In this document: piece after piece, positions 7,076 through 15,172 of the stretch
How the letters are laid out: each line of letters opens with the position of its first letter
Position numbering within the stretch: the first letter of the stretch is position 1
Source: a virus
Reading direction: 5' to 3' (one strand)
Virus record (IMG/VR): IMGVR_UViG_3300049491_000361
Span: 1 to 34,984 of that record
DNA: 34,984 bases
Made by a program: the position numbers and the translations under genes
The notes under the pieces: model-generated
What the model was told of the DNA's origin: nothing
The model's input: the letters and a program-made list of their open reading frames with translations, nothing else
Databases searched by the model: none

Positions 7076-7105
7076 ATGACGCACTTGCTATATTGATGCT
7101 ATATT
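7076..7105 (+). promoter_or_regulatory. Candidate tandem sigma70 promoters
   Basis: TGCTATATTG occurs twice in tandem (7087-7096 and 7097-7106). Each copy gives an extended -10 of the form TGnTATATT (7089-7094 and 7100-7105). ATGACG at 7076-7081 is a weak -35 for the second. Only the first would leave the GGGAG ribosome site of the following gene inside the transcript. Confidence 0.4.
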
Positions 7106-7116
7106 GGGAGATTTGT

Positions 7117-7293
7117 ATGAAAACCGCTAGCGAAATTGAAGCTCTAATTGCACAATACTATGACCATAAGACCGGTAATTACAAATGGTCGCTACAACTT
7201 ATTACCATTTATGTAAAAGAGAGAAAGGTCATACCCGCACCATTATTATTAACAGACCCGAAACTACTATTGTTTATACAGCGGACAATATGA
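7117..7293 (+). CDS. Hypothetical protein, 58 aa (plus strand)
   Basis: The ATG at 7117 has GGGAG six bases upstream. The product begins MKTASEIEALIAQYYDHKTG and ends hydrophobic (PAPLLLTDPKLLLFIQ), without a clear membrane helix. It is the first of four small plus-strand genes in the otherwise leftward genome. Such a cluster is a reasonable place for host-takeover or lysis functions, but no family was recognised. Confidence 0.6.
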   Translation: MKTASEIEALIAQYYDHKTGNYKWSLQLITIYVKERKVIPAPLLLTDPKLLLFIQRTI

Positions 7294-7311
7294 GCTTATT
7301 GCGGGTGTAGT

Positions 7312-7339
7312 TTGCTCGTAGGGCTATAACTGCTATAAT
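7312..7339 (+). promoter_or_regulatory. Sigma70 promoter with extended -10
   Basis: TTGCTC (7312-7317) and TATAAT (7334-7339) are separated by 16 bases. TG at 7331-7332 makes an extended -10. It lies about 50 bases before the start of the small membrane protein and is the best host-type promoter I see in the window. Confidence 0.65.
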
Positions 7340-7387
7340 AAGCACATACAAACAAGCAACTAAACGAGTTATTAAGTGGGGTGGTTT

Positions 7388-7525
7388 ATGTTTTGGTTAA
7401 TCTTGTCAGTAATTTTATTTGTTGCAGCACTTCTTAGTTTTCAGATATGGCTTGCTATTCCGTTGGGATGGTGTGTTTATTATAACTGGGAAAAAGAAAT
7501 CACTCCACATAAAAAGCCACAATAA
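7388..7525 (+). CDS. Small membrane protein, 45 aa; possible lysis protein
   Basis: The frame MFWLILSVILFVAALLSFQI... forms one long hydrophobic segment (residues 2-32) with a polar, positively charged tail (EKEITPHKKPQ). It should be an inner-membrane protein. The start has a poor ribosome site (GGGGTGG). A strong promoter lies upstream and a terminator directly downstream, so it may be a single-gene transcript. No holin or endolysin was recognised elsewhere, which makes this the best candidate for a holin-like role, but that is inference only. Confidence 0.6.
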   Translation: MFWLILSVILFVAALLSFQIWLAIPLGWCVYYNWEKEITPHKKPQ

Positions 7526-7537
7526 CACAGAAGATGC

Positions 7538-7563
7538 AAAAGCCCCTAGGATGGGGCTTTTTT
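7538..7563 (+). terminator. Rho-independent terminator, possibly bidirectional
   Basis: AAAAGCCCC (7538-7546) pairs with GGGGCTTTT (7553-7561) around TAGGAT, followed by T to 7563. On the plus strand it ends the transcript of the small membrane protein 12 bases after its stop. The A run on the left lets it also work on the minus strand. Confidence 0.85.
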
Positions 7564-7574
7564 AAGCAGATTAC

Positions 7575-7586
7575 GGATCACCTCCT
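7575..7586 (+). other. 12-base match to the 3' end of 16S rRNA (anti-Shine-Dalgarno)
   Basis: GGATCACCTCCT is identical to the last conserved bases of bacterial 16S rRNA before its final two nucleotides. It lies between the terminator and the next small gene. Flanking bases do not resemble 16S. On the minus strand it would be a perfect ribosome-binding sequence, but no start codon with an open frame follows at a useful distance. Confidence 0.5.
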
Positions 7587-7611
7587 GTAACATATTGCTA
7601 TACAAGTATTT

Positions 7612-7743
7612 ATGAACGACAATAATAAAACAGAAGTATCGGAAGTACCGGAACACGAAAGAGATCCAGAACCAGCTTATCCGCTTTCAGATGAGGAAGA
7701 AGAGAAAGCTGAAAAGGATCTATATTATAGATTTCCTATGTGA
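7612..7743 (+). CDS. Small acidic protein, 43 aa
   Basis: The frame MNDNNKTEVSEVPEHERDPE... is strongly acidic (LSDEEEEKAEKDL) and ends YYRFPM. No Shine-Dalgarno site precedes its ATG; a TGCTATACA -10-like element lies close upstream, so the message may have a very short leader. The next gene starts 13 bases after its stop. The acidic composition is typical of small phage proteins that bind host factors, but the target is unknown. Confidence 0.5.
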   Translation: MNDNNKTEVSEVPEHERDPEPAYPLSDEEEEKAEKDLYYRFPM

Positions 7744-7756
7744 GGAATTAAGGACT

Positions 7757-7948
7757 ATGGATGATTATAATAGTGTTCGAGTGATAACAGGACAAATTTA
7801 TAGTTCTACATTTGAACACGCATTTACTAGCCTCGAATCAAACACAGCCAACGCAATAGTTAGACATATGCACGGGCCAAGATGCGATGGCGATTTTATT
7901 GCAGTTGCGTTAGAAAAATATATAAAATTACTAAGCCCGCACCCGTAG
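7757..7948 (+). CDS. Hypothetical protein, 63 aa
   Basis: I chose the ATG at 7757 because GAGGAATTAAGGA lies just upstream and the 43-aa gene ends before it. A longer frame from 7691 would overlap that gene. The product (MDDYNSVRVITGQIYSSTFE...) has several histidines in HMHGP near the middle but no known domain. It is the last of the four plus-strand genes and converges on the tail-collar gene. Confidence 0.58.
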   Translation: MDDYNSVRVITGQIYSSTFEHAFTSLESNTANAIVRHMHGPRCDGDFIAVALEKYIKLLSPHP

Positions 7949-7967
7949 TATTACTTTAGTGCTAACC

Positions 7968-8002
7968 GCGCTGTAAACGCATTGTAGAGCGTTATACAGC
8001 GC
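7968..8002. terminator. Strong hairpin between convergent genes
   Basis: GCGCTGTA AACGC (7968-7980) pairs with GCGTT A TACAGCGC (7989-8002): 13 base pairs with a single bulged A and an eight-base loop. It lies 14 bases past the stop of the tail-collar gene and 19 past that of the plus-strand gene. There is no U run on either side, so it may act as a transcript-end or RNA-stability structure rather than a classical terminator. Confidence 0.5.
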
Positions 8003-8016
8003 TTATAATACAGCAT

Positions 8017-9030
8017 TTAGGTCTTAATAATATATTGTACAATAACGTTCTTAGGTCTTGTTTCAGTACCCGGGTGATTTGCTGGAGCTGGTATCTGACT
8101 TATTGTCGATGTTACCATTAAGAATGTATTCTTTTTATCCCCATCTTCACCAATAGTAGTCCATTGCGCGTGTCCTGGTGATCCAGTATACAGTGGATTA
8201 TATAGGCTAAGTCCATCATTATAAGTTTCATCTGCTGGAACATAACTTACGTGGTCATGTGCAAAGAAATCGTCTGCTTGGCTACTACCAGTGGCCGCAT
8301 TAAATACTCTACCCGGATCCCTACCAGCACCACTATCGATACCTCTTTGGAAGCGACCGCGGAAGTCTGGTAAGTTAAATGTAGTTGTGCTATCGCCCAG
8401 ACCATAATTAGTACCAATTATAGCAAACAAATCCGCATAAGTTGTGCGTGAAACTGGTGCCCCATCACATAATAAGTAGCCAGCAGGTGCTGTTGCTGCT
8501 CCATATGAGAAGATAGAACCCGGTTCGATTTTGAATGTCGATAGTGCTGCATCAAGTTGTGCAGTCACAGCAGCTTGAATTGCAGTAATTGCAGTATCAA
8601 CATATTGTTTAGTTGCAGCCATTAAGCTACTAGTGGGGTTGCCATTTAAGACCAGTTGACCGAGCATGGTATCGCCTGCAACATTAACTGGTACATAGCC
8701 AAGTGCAGTAATAACATCTGACTGCGAAATACTAAGTCCAGTAATAATACCGCCTATATCATTCCACTCTTCTAATACAGTCGAAGCGAAATCAGTTAAA
8801 CGGAACTTAACTAATGTACTGGCTGTGATCCATATCTCAGTTTGTAGTCTACCACTGGAATCCAACACAAGTGGATTTGTGTTTAAGACAGAGCCAGCTG
8901 CATTACTCCACGTATTAACTGGTGTAGTAGTACCGGAAATATACACATAGATAAGACCGCCTGCTAGTGGATTGCCTTCGTTATCGAAAAATTGTTGTCC
9001 ATTTAGGATACTTGCTAATTGTACGGCCAT
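8017..9030 (-). CDS. Tail-collar domain fibre protein
   Basis: The 337-residue protein is probably a tail fibre or distal tail component. The N-terminus (SILNGQQFFDNEGNPLAGGL) is a known phage fibre start. The centre has LNGNPTSSLMAATKQYVD, a common fibre segment. Residues about 165-230 form a phage tail-collar domain (PAGYLLCDGAPVSRTTYADL ... FNLPDFRGRF). The rest resembles the C-terminal part of collar proteins with HDH and a final VQYIIKT strand. The ATG at 9028-9030 has AAAGGAA upstream and follows the previous stop by one base. It is the last gene of the virion operon. Confidence 0.85.
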   Translation of the reverse strand: MAVQLASILNGQQFFDNEGNPLAGGLIYVYISGTTTPVNTWSNAAGSVLNTNPLVLDSSGRLQTEIWITASTLVKFRLTDFASTVLEEWNDIGGIITGLSISQSDVITALGYVPVNVAGDTMLGQLVLNGNPTSSLMAATKQYVDTAITAIQAAVTAQLDAALSTFKIEPGSIFSYGAATAPAGYLLCDGAPVSRTTYADLFAIIGTNYGLGDSTTTFNLPDFRGRFQRGIDSGAGRDPGRVFNAATGSSQADDFFAHDHVSYVPADETYNDGLSLYNPLYTGSPGHAQWTTIGEDGDKKNTFLMVTSTISQIPAPANHPGTETRPKNVIVQYIIKT

Positions 9031-9031
9031 A

Positions 9032-10384
9032 TTAATTCCTTTGTTTTGCAATTAACATATCGATTTGTTGTAATAATCGTTGTTTTGCAGTTAATGGGTT
9101 AGATGATTGTTTTGCTTCTGAAGTTGCTAGAGGTAATGTAGCATCAACAGGTGAATGATATCCTGGTAATTCTCGATATGGCCTTTTAAATAACTGATCA
9201 ACTGCGCGATTATCAATAGAATGTTTTGCTGCTTTAATTGCCGCAGGACCAAAAACCCCTGTTGCTGCAAGTGCGCCACTAACTAATGGATGACCGCCTA
9301 AAAAATGAGAGACTGCCGCAGCCGGCAACCCTCTAGTTGCGGCTCCTGTATATCCGCCCTCACTAAGATTCTCTTTTACTTTCGTAAAATATCCAGGTGT
9401 AGAAGCAGTTAATGCATCTTGAGCCTCTACTGCACCTCTCATTAGTTCGGATTCGGTCATTTCTGGTGTGCGAAATTTCGGATGTGTTCCGGAATAATCC
9501 GGTGCGTCGCGATATGTACTAATTTCTTTACGCAACTTAGCAAGTGCAGGACCTTGATCGCCTTTTGGCAACTCACTTATAAAGCGTAATTGTTCGGCAA
9601 TCATGCCTTCGCCGGTATAATTACCTGCTGGGTCAACATCATCGGGGTGTGCTTTTTCAAAGCGGCGAGCACCACGTTCGGCCATTATTACATCACCTGC
9701 AGTTTTACCTGCCTCTTTTAGTCCGCGAGCAGCTCTACCTACTGGGAAAATGCCAAGTAGATCTGCTGGCAAGTCCTCGACTGAAGCTCTTACATCCGGA
9801 TATTTCTCTGCATCGACACCGATAGTATCAGCTAAACTTCTACCGCTGCTCTTAAGTTTCTCACCAATTGGTGCAAGAAAGTGTCCTACTTCGCCACTAA
9901 TTCGTTGACCATGTTCGGTTCTCGGCATAAATGTGCCAGCTTGCTGGATTCTAGTCCTATCTGCCTTAATGTCTCTGTCTTCCGGTACTGTATTAAACAA
10001 GTCCTTAGTAATATCGCCAAATGCATAATCGTAACCGCGACCAAGTCCTTCAATTGCCTGCCTACCGCCCGAATATAGCAACGAGCCCAAATCAGAAGCA
10101 GCACCAGTGCCCATTTGTGCAGCAACTTCTCCAAGTCCATATGCTAATTTTGGGTAATCAGATAGCTTAGTGGATTCTACTTCCTTAGTTACTGGTTTAA
10201 ATCCAAGTTGAACTGCCTTACGGAGATTTGAAATATCAGTAAGTTCTTCGCCCTCATAGTCAGGATGTACAGAAACACCATAAAACCCAAGCTTTTTGGC
10301 TTTGTTTAAGTCTTCTTCATCTACCCATTCGTCTGTTACGTATTCTTTCGGGTCTAAATGTGGATTTCTAACTAGATATTTCAT
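9032..10384 (-). CDS. Probable internal virion/ejection protein, 450 aa
   Basis: The family was not recognised. The protein is rich in Ala and Gly, with segments that could insert in or lie on membranes (AAAVSHFLGGHPLVSGALAA, GVFGPAAIKAA). It also has helical charged stretches. The start MKYLVRNPHLDPKEYVTDEW has AAGGAAAACAA upstream. Together with the two genes before it, it occupies the place where P22 carries its ejection proteins gp7, gp20 and gp16. Assignment to that role comes from position and composition only. Confidence 0.55.
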   Translation of the reverse strand: MKYLVRNPHLDPKEYVTDEWVDEEDLNKAKKLGFYGVSVHPDYEGEELTDISNLRKAVQLGFKPVTKEVESTKLSDYPKLAYGLGEVAAQMGTGAASDLGSLLYSGGRQAIEGLGRGYDYAFGDITKDLFNTVPEDRDIKADRTRIQQAGTFMPRTEHGQRISGEVGHFLAPIGEKLKSSGRSLADTIGVDAEKYPDVRASVEDLPADLLGIFPVGRAARGLKEAGKTAGDVIMAERGARRFEKAHPDDVDPAGNYTGEGMIAEQLRFISELPKGDQGPALAKLRKEISTYRDAPDYSGTHPKFRTPEMTESELMRGAVEAQDALTASTPGYFTKVKENLSEGGYTGAATRGLPAAAVSHFLGGHPLVSGALAATGVFGPAAIKAAKHSIDNRAVDQLFKRPYRELPGYHSPVDATLPLATSEAKQSSNPLTAKQRLLQQIDMLIAKQRN

Positions 10385-10393
10385 TTGTTTTCC

Positions 10394-11620
10394 TTATGGG
10401 CGATAAAATATTCCGTCCTTATCTTCGAAACGTTTCTTTGGTGTTGCTACTGGCGTTGGCTCTTTCTTGTTCGGGTTATTGGGCGGCGGAACTTGATTTG
10501 TAGTTTCTGCAGTGGATCTTTTTTGTGCACGTTTAACGTTTGCTTCAGTAGTAGCTGCCAAACTTTCAAGTGCTGTTAATACTGCTTCTGGCCCAGTAGT
10601 TAAATCTAAAGTAACTCCGTGCTGCTCAGCTAAAACATCAAGTACTTGTTTTCCGCCTAGATACTTTTCGTCATTCCAAAATCTCTGCCATTGTTCTTGA
10701 TTGAAATTCTTAAAAATAGTCGGGCTTGCTCTTACTGTACCGACTAACTCTTTTATTGCCGAAATTGCATGAGAAATTGCTTCTAATTTAGTGCCTTCAG
10801 TCGACACAACATCACGTTGTTGTTTTCCTTCTTCCGGGGTAATGTAACGACTATCAAGTGATTTCTCTCTTGCAGTCTTAAATGTTTGGTTATTTTGAAT
10901 ATAAGCTGCCGACTTACCTTGATATACTTCTGGTGGTAGATGATAACCGCGTGCTTCTTCTTGCACTTGTTTAGAAATACTACTACCTGGATCGCGTTCC
11001 GCTGCTGTAGTTGAAGCTTCATATTGACCAGTTGTAGTTCTTGCAACTGTTTCTGCAGTACTTGCTTCAGTAGATTTAATGCCGGCTTGTTCGGCAGCAG
11101 GTAATGTACCAATTTGATTAGCTGCAATAAATGAATTTGCTTTGTCGTGATTAAAAGTACCATCCTCATCAAAGTAATTTAACGGATCGATATTGGCGCC
11201 AAAGTGATTTCGATAACTCGGAATAGCTCGTCTAGCTCCTTCTTCTCTTCGTTCCGGCGGTAAGGCATTCAAATATCCAGCAAATGATTGATTTGCCTTA
11301 TTCTGAAACTCGAGAGCACTACCAGAGCTTTTCAAATATGCATCCGTTACTTGTGCAGCTAGGTCAGGATAGCCTTGCGAAGCTAATTCTGGTGCTAGTG
11401 CTCCATAGTTAATGGTCTTAGTTCCGTCTGCATTAACAATGGTATGCTTCTTAGTTGCTTCGTTGAGCAATTTATAGCCGGCAATTTCTCGCTCGTGCTT
11501 CTGGGCATGAGCTACTTCTTGCCTCATTTCGGCATGTTGGGCTGGTAATGCACGCATCTGACCCGGCAGCGCATTAACATTATTGATGCCTTGTTGTATA
11601 ATTCCTAGATCAATTGCCAT
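10394..11620 (-). CDS. Probable internal virion/ejection protein, 408 aa
   Basis: The protein begins with MAIDLGIIQQGINNVNALPG and a long Gln/Ala/Glu-rich helix, then an Ala-rich body. The C-terminus is proline-rich and basic (QVPPPNNPNKKEPTPVATPK). This matches the look of long helical ejection proteins, but no sequence family was recognised. AAGGAC precedes the start. It follows the p32/gp7-like gene by eight bases, so it should be made late and packed in the capsid if the inference is correct. Confidence 0.55.
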   Translation of the reverse strand: MAIDLGIIQQGINNVNALPGQMRALPAQHAEMRQEVAHAQKHEREIAGYKLLNEATKKHTIVNADGTKTINYGALAPELASQGYPDLAAQVTDAYLKSSGSALEFQNKANQSFAGYLNALPPERREEGARRAIPSYRNHFGANIDPLNYFDEDGTFNHDKANSFIAANQIGTLPAAEQAGIKSTEASTAETVARTTTGQYEASTTAAERDPGSSISKQVQEEARGYHLPPEVYQGKSAAYIQNNQTFKTAREKSLDSRYITPEEGKQQRDVVSTEGTKLEAISHAISAIKELVGTVRASPTIFKNFNQEQWQRFWNDEKYLGGKQVLDVLAEQHGVTLDLTTGPEAVLTALESLAATTEANVKRAQKRSTAETTNQVPPPNNPNKKEPTPVATPKKRFEDKDGIFYRP

Positions 11621-11628
11621 ATTAGTCC

Positions 11629-12504
11629 TTATTGATATTTAAATGCAAAACCGCCACCTGGGTCGGATCTACCTGTACCACTTAAAGCTCCACTAGCGGA
11701 CGGTACACCTGCATAGGCGTTATAATTTTGTGGCAATTGATTATTCATTTGCCCCCATTGATAAGACTGTACGCCTTGTCCTAAGGCGTTTACTCCACCA
11801 AGAACTCCTTGTATGCCAGCAGTTGTGCCAGTTGTGTAGTAATCGGAAGCTCTTTGTGCACCACCAATTGTATTTGCACCTATTTGATTAGCTACATTAG
11901 TACCAACTCCGCCCATTGCATTAGCTGCATTTTGACCAGTATTGGCCAGACCAGATAATCTGTTGTACAAGTTAGTTTGATTAATATTAAATCTATCAAA
12001 TGCAGCTTGATATTCTTGTGATGCAGCACCTTGACCATAATTGGTGATGTCTTTTAGGCCTTGACCAGTTAGCAAGCCACCTCTAGCAGCGGCACTAGAT
12101 TCAAGTTGTTTACGCCCTTGATCAAGTCTAAACTGATAAGAAGGATCGGTGTAAATATCACTAGGCTCGAATGTCTTATTAAGCTGTCCACGAAATTGGC
12201 TACCTGCTTGATTAAGCGCAGTACCGCCTGGGCCATATTCATCTCCTGCACCTTCGTCGTACGTAGGAGCAAGACCAAGTGCACCAGCTAATGCTTGTTG
12301 GCCGAGAGCACCCGATTGCAGGTATGGCTGTTGGCTGCGTAAGTTATTGCCATACATCTCCCGCTGCAACTCATTTGCTTCGCGAGAGGCAGTTAGTTGT
12401 GCATCACCGGCTTTGCCAGCTGCCTTTGCAGCTTTATTGCCTGCATATACATTGGCACCAGCGCCTAATACTGCTGAACCAACGCCCACCCATACCATTG
12501 ACAT
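11629..12504 (-). CDS. DNA transfer (ejection) protein, gp7/p32-like
   Basis: The 291-residue protein has the features of phage DNA-transfer proteins. The N-terminus is hydrophobic, Gly/Ala-rich and signal-like (VGVGSAVLGAGANVYAGNKA). The central segment FRLDQGRKQLESSAAARGGL and the QGAASQEYQAAFDRFN region are common to this family. The C-terminal part is rich in Gly, Asn and Gln. Such proteins leave the capsid with the DNA and help it cross the envelope. A GAGGGA site lies upstream of the ATG. It is the first gene of the probable ejection block. Confidence 0.75.
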   Translation of the reverse strand: MSMVWVGVGSAVLGAGANVYAGNKAAKAAGKAGDAQLTASREANELQREMYGNNLRSQQPYLQSGALGQQALAGALGLAPTYDEGAGDEYGPGGTALNQAGSQFRGQLNKTFEPSDIYTDPSYQFRLDQGRKQLESSAAARGGLLTGQGLKDITNYGQGAASQEYQAAFDRFNINQTNLYNRLSGLANTGQNAANAMGGVGTNVANQIGANTIGGAQRASDYYTTGTTAGIQGVLGGVNALGQGVQSYQWGQMNNQLPQNYNAYAGVPSASGALSGTGRSDPGGGFAFKYQ

Positions 12505-12516
12505 ATGAAATCCCTC

Positions 12517-13017
12517 TTAAAATAATTCTAGTTGTCCGTTGTGGACGATTAGTCGTTGTTGTGTATTTATAAAATTATCGTAGTCCTCAAATGTTTCGAA
12601 TGAGAACTCATCTACAATTTTATCTATATTTGTTTCTTCTGTGCAGTGAAATGTCATCCAATGCGTTTCTTCGTGCGTGTAAAGTAAGCGCTTACTACCC
12701 GGACTTGAAATAAATGTAGCCGGTGCTGCATAAGTTACTCTAGTATCGTGAGTAATAACCGAAACTACTCCCTTTGTAATTACATTTATACAGGCGTGTT
12801 TGTGTATTCGCCCAGTCATCATTGTATCGGCAGGTATCAATATCTTACGTCCATACACGCCCTGTGCAAAATAATGTTCAAGCGGATAATCAGCAATACC
12901 CATTTTATCTGGCTCGCCCATTAGTGCTTTCTCAACTTGTAATATTTGCTCACGAGAAGCACCTACTTGTGGATTAGCTAATGGGTTTTCTCTGAATACT
13001 AAGTCTAAACTGCCCAT
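12517..13017 (-). CDS. Cupin-like virion-module protein, 166 aa
   Basis: Residues about 60-125 look like a cupin barrel: IHKHACINVITKGVVSVIT matches the strand-turn pattern with a His pair, and SPGSKRLLYTHEETHWMTFH carries further His residues. Similar proteins are found in tail regions of other phages, role unclear. The start overlaps the stop of the previous gene (TAATG), so it is probably translationally coupled to the gp10 C-terminal piece. No catalytic activity can be claimed. Confidence 0.6.
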   Translation of the reverse strand: MGSLDLVFRENPLANPQVGASREQILQVEKALMGEPDKMGIADYPLEHYFAQGVYGRKILIPADTMMTGRIHKHACINVITKGVVSVITHDTRVTYAAPATFISSPGSKRLLYTHEETHWMTFHCTEETNIDKIVDEFSFETFEDYDNFINTQQRLIVHNGQLELF

Positions 13018-13502
13018 TAATTAGTTCCTTTTTCCACATCTAGATATGCACCTAACATAGCGCATTGCACTGGTGCTGTAATTATTACTCGGAATACTCT
13101 ATCTCTGGCCGCTCCAAGTCGATGCCATCTTGCTCTTGCTAGATATTGACCTGAAGTACCTAAACTAGCTTGCAGTGAAGCACTCCATGTTTTGCCGCCA
13201 TCGTTACTAATTTCAAGCGAAACTAGTGGTGGAGTAACTGGGTTATTAGTTGGATTGTTTTGTGCCGGATCAGCAATATCACCCACACCAAATTGCAAGT
13301 CCAGTTCGAACATCTTATAAAACATTTTATAAAGTTGTGCGGAGACATGAGGCGACTGCCTCAATCTCATTATTGGTAGGTTGTTGTCCGTATATAAATG
13401 AATAGCCGAATCATATACTATACCTAGCTTATAGTCGCCAAGATAATGCTTTCCTTTAAAGAATGCGTGGCATTGTGCTCTATGTCTTTCAAGTTGACTC
13501 AT
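13017..13502 (-). CDS. C-terminal part of a gp10-like DNA stabilisation (tail hub) protein
   Basis: The 161-residue protein reads like the end of P22-type packaged-DNA stabilisation proteins. ERHRAQCHAFFKGKHYLGDY and the following LGIVYDSAIHLYTDNN normally continue directly after the QWHERQS segment of the propeller. The later SLEISNDGGKTWSASLQASL, a WHRLGAARDRVFRVIIT strand and a final GAYLDVE complete it. The N-terminal two-thirds lies 1.7 kb upstream in the gene at 15173-17833. The two pieces sum to about 500 residues, near the usual family length. AAGGAATATT precedes the ATG. The pieces probably assemble together in the tail; this is inference from family knowledge. Confidence 0.75.
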   Translation of the reverse strand: MSQLERHRAQCHAFFKGKHYLGDYKLGIVYDSAIHLYTDNNLPIMRLRQSPHVSAQLYKMFYKMFELDLQFGVGDIADPAQNNPTNNPVTPPLVSLEISNDGGKTWSASLQASLGTSGQYLARARWHRLGAARDRVFRVIITAPVQCAMLGAYLDVEKGTN

Positions 13503-13510
13503 AATATTCC

Positions 13511-15163
13511 TTATGTGCTAGTAACTTGCCAGCCTTTTGCCGTTGCAATTGCTGGGTTATCTGTTGGTGTACCTGGATTGCCTGCGACAGTAACAGTTTG
13601 TCCTACTACAACTGGTAAATTCGTATACAATTCATTTAGTGAAGTAGCTGATAATTTGGCATTACTAACATCAAAACTAAATCTGAATCCGCTTGCTTTA
13701 AATGTTGATAAGTTTGCACAATTACTAAAAAGTGATAGCATACTCACCGAAGTAGGCGCATTAGTAAAATTCAATGCTGGTATACTTGGCAGCGATGCAC
13801 ACCCACTAAATGTAGCTTGGAAGTTTGTTCCTTTACTAAAATCCATTAATGGAACATATTGCAATAGGTCATTCTGTTCACAGACTGAACTTAGCACAGT
13901 TGCATTAGAAGTATTTAAGTTTGGTAGACGTCTAAACTGTCTGCAGAACTGAAACAGCCCATCGAACGTAACACCGCTACCAGTATCCCAATCTGGGATA
14001 GTTTTTAAGCTAACACAGGTATCGAACATTTCAACAAACGAAGTTACAAATCTAGTGTTAAATGCTGGTAGAGTTGTCAGTGTCGAACAATTTGCAAACA
14101 TTCTATTGAATGTTGTAGCAAGACGAACATCCAATAATGGCACTGTCTTTAATGCAAAACAGCCCTCGAACATACTTGTAAAAGTAGTTCCGGATCCGCA
14201 ATCAAATGCCGGTACAGTTGTCAATGAACGACATTGCCAAAACATGTTGGTGAACGTAACACCTCTTGCTGTATTTAAAAGTGGTACTGTAGTTAGGCTG
14301 CCGCATCCAAAAAACATTGCAGTGAAGTCAGTTACCTTAACTGTATTAAACAGGGGAATTGAAGTTAATGATTGACAGTTTTGAAACATGGCATTAACTG
14401 ATGTGACATTGGCTGTGTTGAACAGCGGAACTGATTGTAATTTATTACAGCCATCGAACATGTTTGTCATTGAAGTACCAGCTGCCGTATTCAGCAGAGG
14501 AACACCAGTTAAATTGCGGCAGTTTTGAAACATAGAACCAAATGTAGTACCTGCTGCTGTATTGAATAAATTCACATATTCAAGTGCCACACACCCAGCG
14601 AACATACTAGTAAAAGTATTTCCTGAATTGGTGTACACATTAAAAGATTTCAATGCTACTAAGTTGGCACAAAACGATGTGAAAGACGTAATAACATTTC
14701 TAGGTGAAGTAATTTGCTCTAACATACCAAGTGGTGCTGGCGGAGATGAGCCTGCAACAACGACACCACCCAATGCATTACCTGCAAAAGCAATATCAAG
14801 CCATGGTGTTCTATATGCCGAAAGTCCAGCAGTTGTATTCTTAATAGTCAAGTTGACTATAGTAAGATTACCTGGTGTTTGTGGTGTAATGGTAATAATG
14901 GACTGCTTGTAACCTCTAGTGGTCAAAGTGCCATTGAATACTGGATTGTTATAATCAAATAGATGCTGAGCTGTTGCTGCACTTGCAAAGTTTTCAACAA
15001 CTCCATCCCCCCAGTTTACTGTATATCCGCCAACTGCGGTTGCCGATAGTGCTATGTAATTGGATTGCTCAAATACAGCAAATAAGCCAACAACGATATT
15101 ATCGCCGTCAACTACCGGAGGCAATGGCAACCAATCAGCGGGTCTTACATAGGGTATTGCCAT
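13511..15163 (-). CDS. BspA/DUF285-type leucine-rich-repeat protein (second array)
   Basis: The 550-residue protein has a short start (IPYVRPADWLPLPP), a beta domain with SNYIALSATAVGGYTVNWGD, and about 13 repeats of 24 residues from about residue 200 (for example FGSMFQNCRNLTGVPLLNTA). It ends with a cap containing LSATSLNELYTNLPVVVGQT and ATAKGWQVTST. The repeats are of the BspA/Mycoplasma-lipoprotein type known from surface adhesins. No signal peptide is seen, so it is probably a virion protein. It lies between the two pieces of the gp10-like hub and has its own AAGGAG site. A receptor-binding role is inferred from fold and location. Confidence 0.85.
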   Translation of the reverse strand: MAIPYVRPADWLPLPPVVDGDNIVVGLFAVFEQSNYIALSATAVGGYTVNWGDGVVENFASAATAQHLFDYNNPVFNGTLTTRGYKQSIITITPQTPGNLTIVNLTIKNTTAGLSAYRTPWLDIAFAGNALGGVVVAGSSPPAPLGMLEQITSPRNVITSFTSFCANLVALKSFNVYTNSGNTFTSMFAGCVALEYVNLFNTAAGTTFGSMFQNCRNLTGVPLLNTAAGTSMTNMFDGCNKLQSVPLFNTANVTSVNAMFQNCQSLTSIPLFNTVKVTDFTAMFFGCGSLTTVPLLNTARGVTFTNMFWQCRSLTTVPAFDCGSGTTFTSMFEGCFALKTVPLLDVRLATTFNRMFANCSTLTTLPAFNTRFVTSFVEMFDTCVSLKTIPDWDTGSGVTFDGLFQFCRQFRRLPNLNTSNATVLSSVCEQNDLLQYVPLMDFSKGTNFQATFSGCASLPSIPALNFTNAPTSVSMLSLFSNCANLSTFKASGFRFSFDVSNAKLSATSLNELYTNLPVVVGQTVTVAGNPGTPTDNPAIATAKGWQVTST

Positions 15164-15172
15164 AGTTTCTCC

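Noticed and set aside
6656-7116. Short plus-strand frames in the non-coding stretch (for example a 17-codon frame from about 6811)
   Set aside because: Very short, without ribosome sites, and crossing the inverted repeat. There is no support for translation.
7575-7586. Strong minus-strand ribosome site for an unannotated gene
   Set aside because: The complement AGGAGGTGATCC is a perfect Shine-Dalgarno sequence, but no usable start codon with an open frame follows within normal distance on the minus strand.
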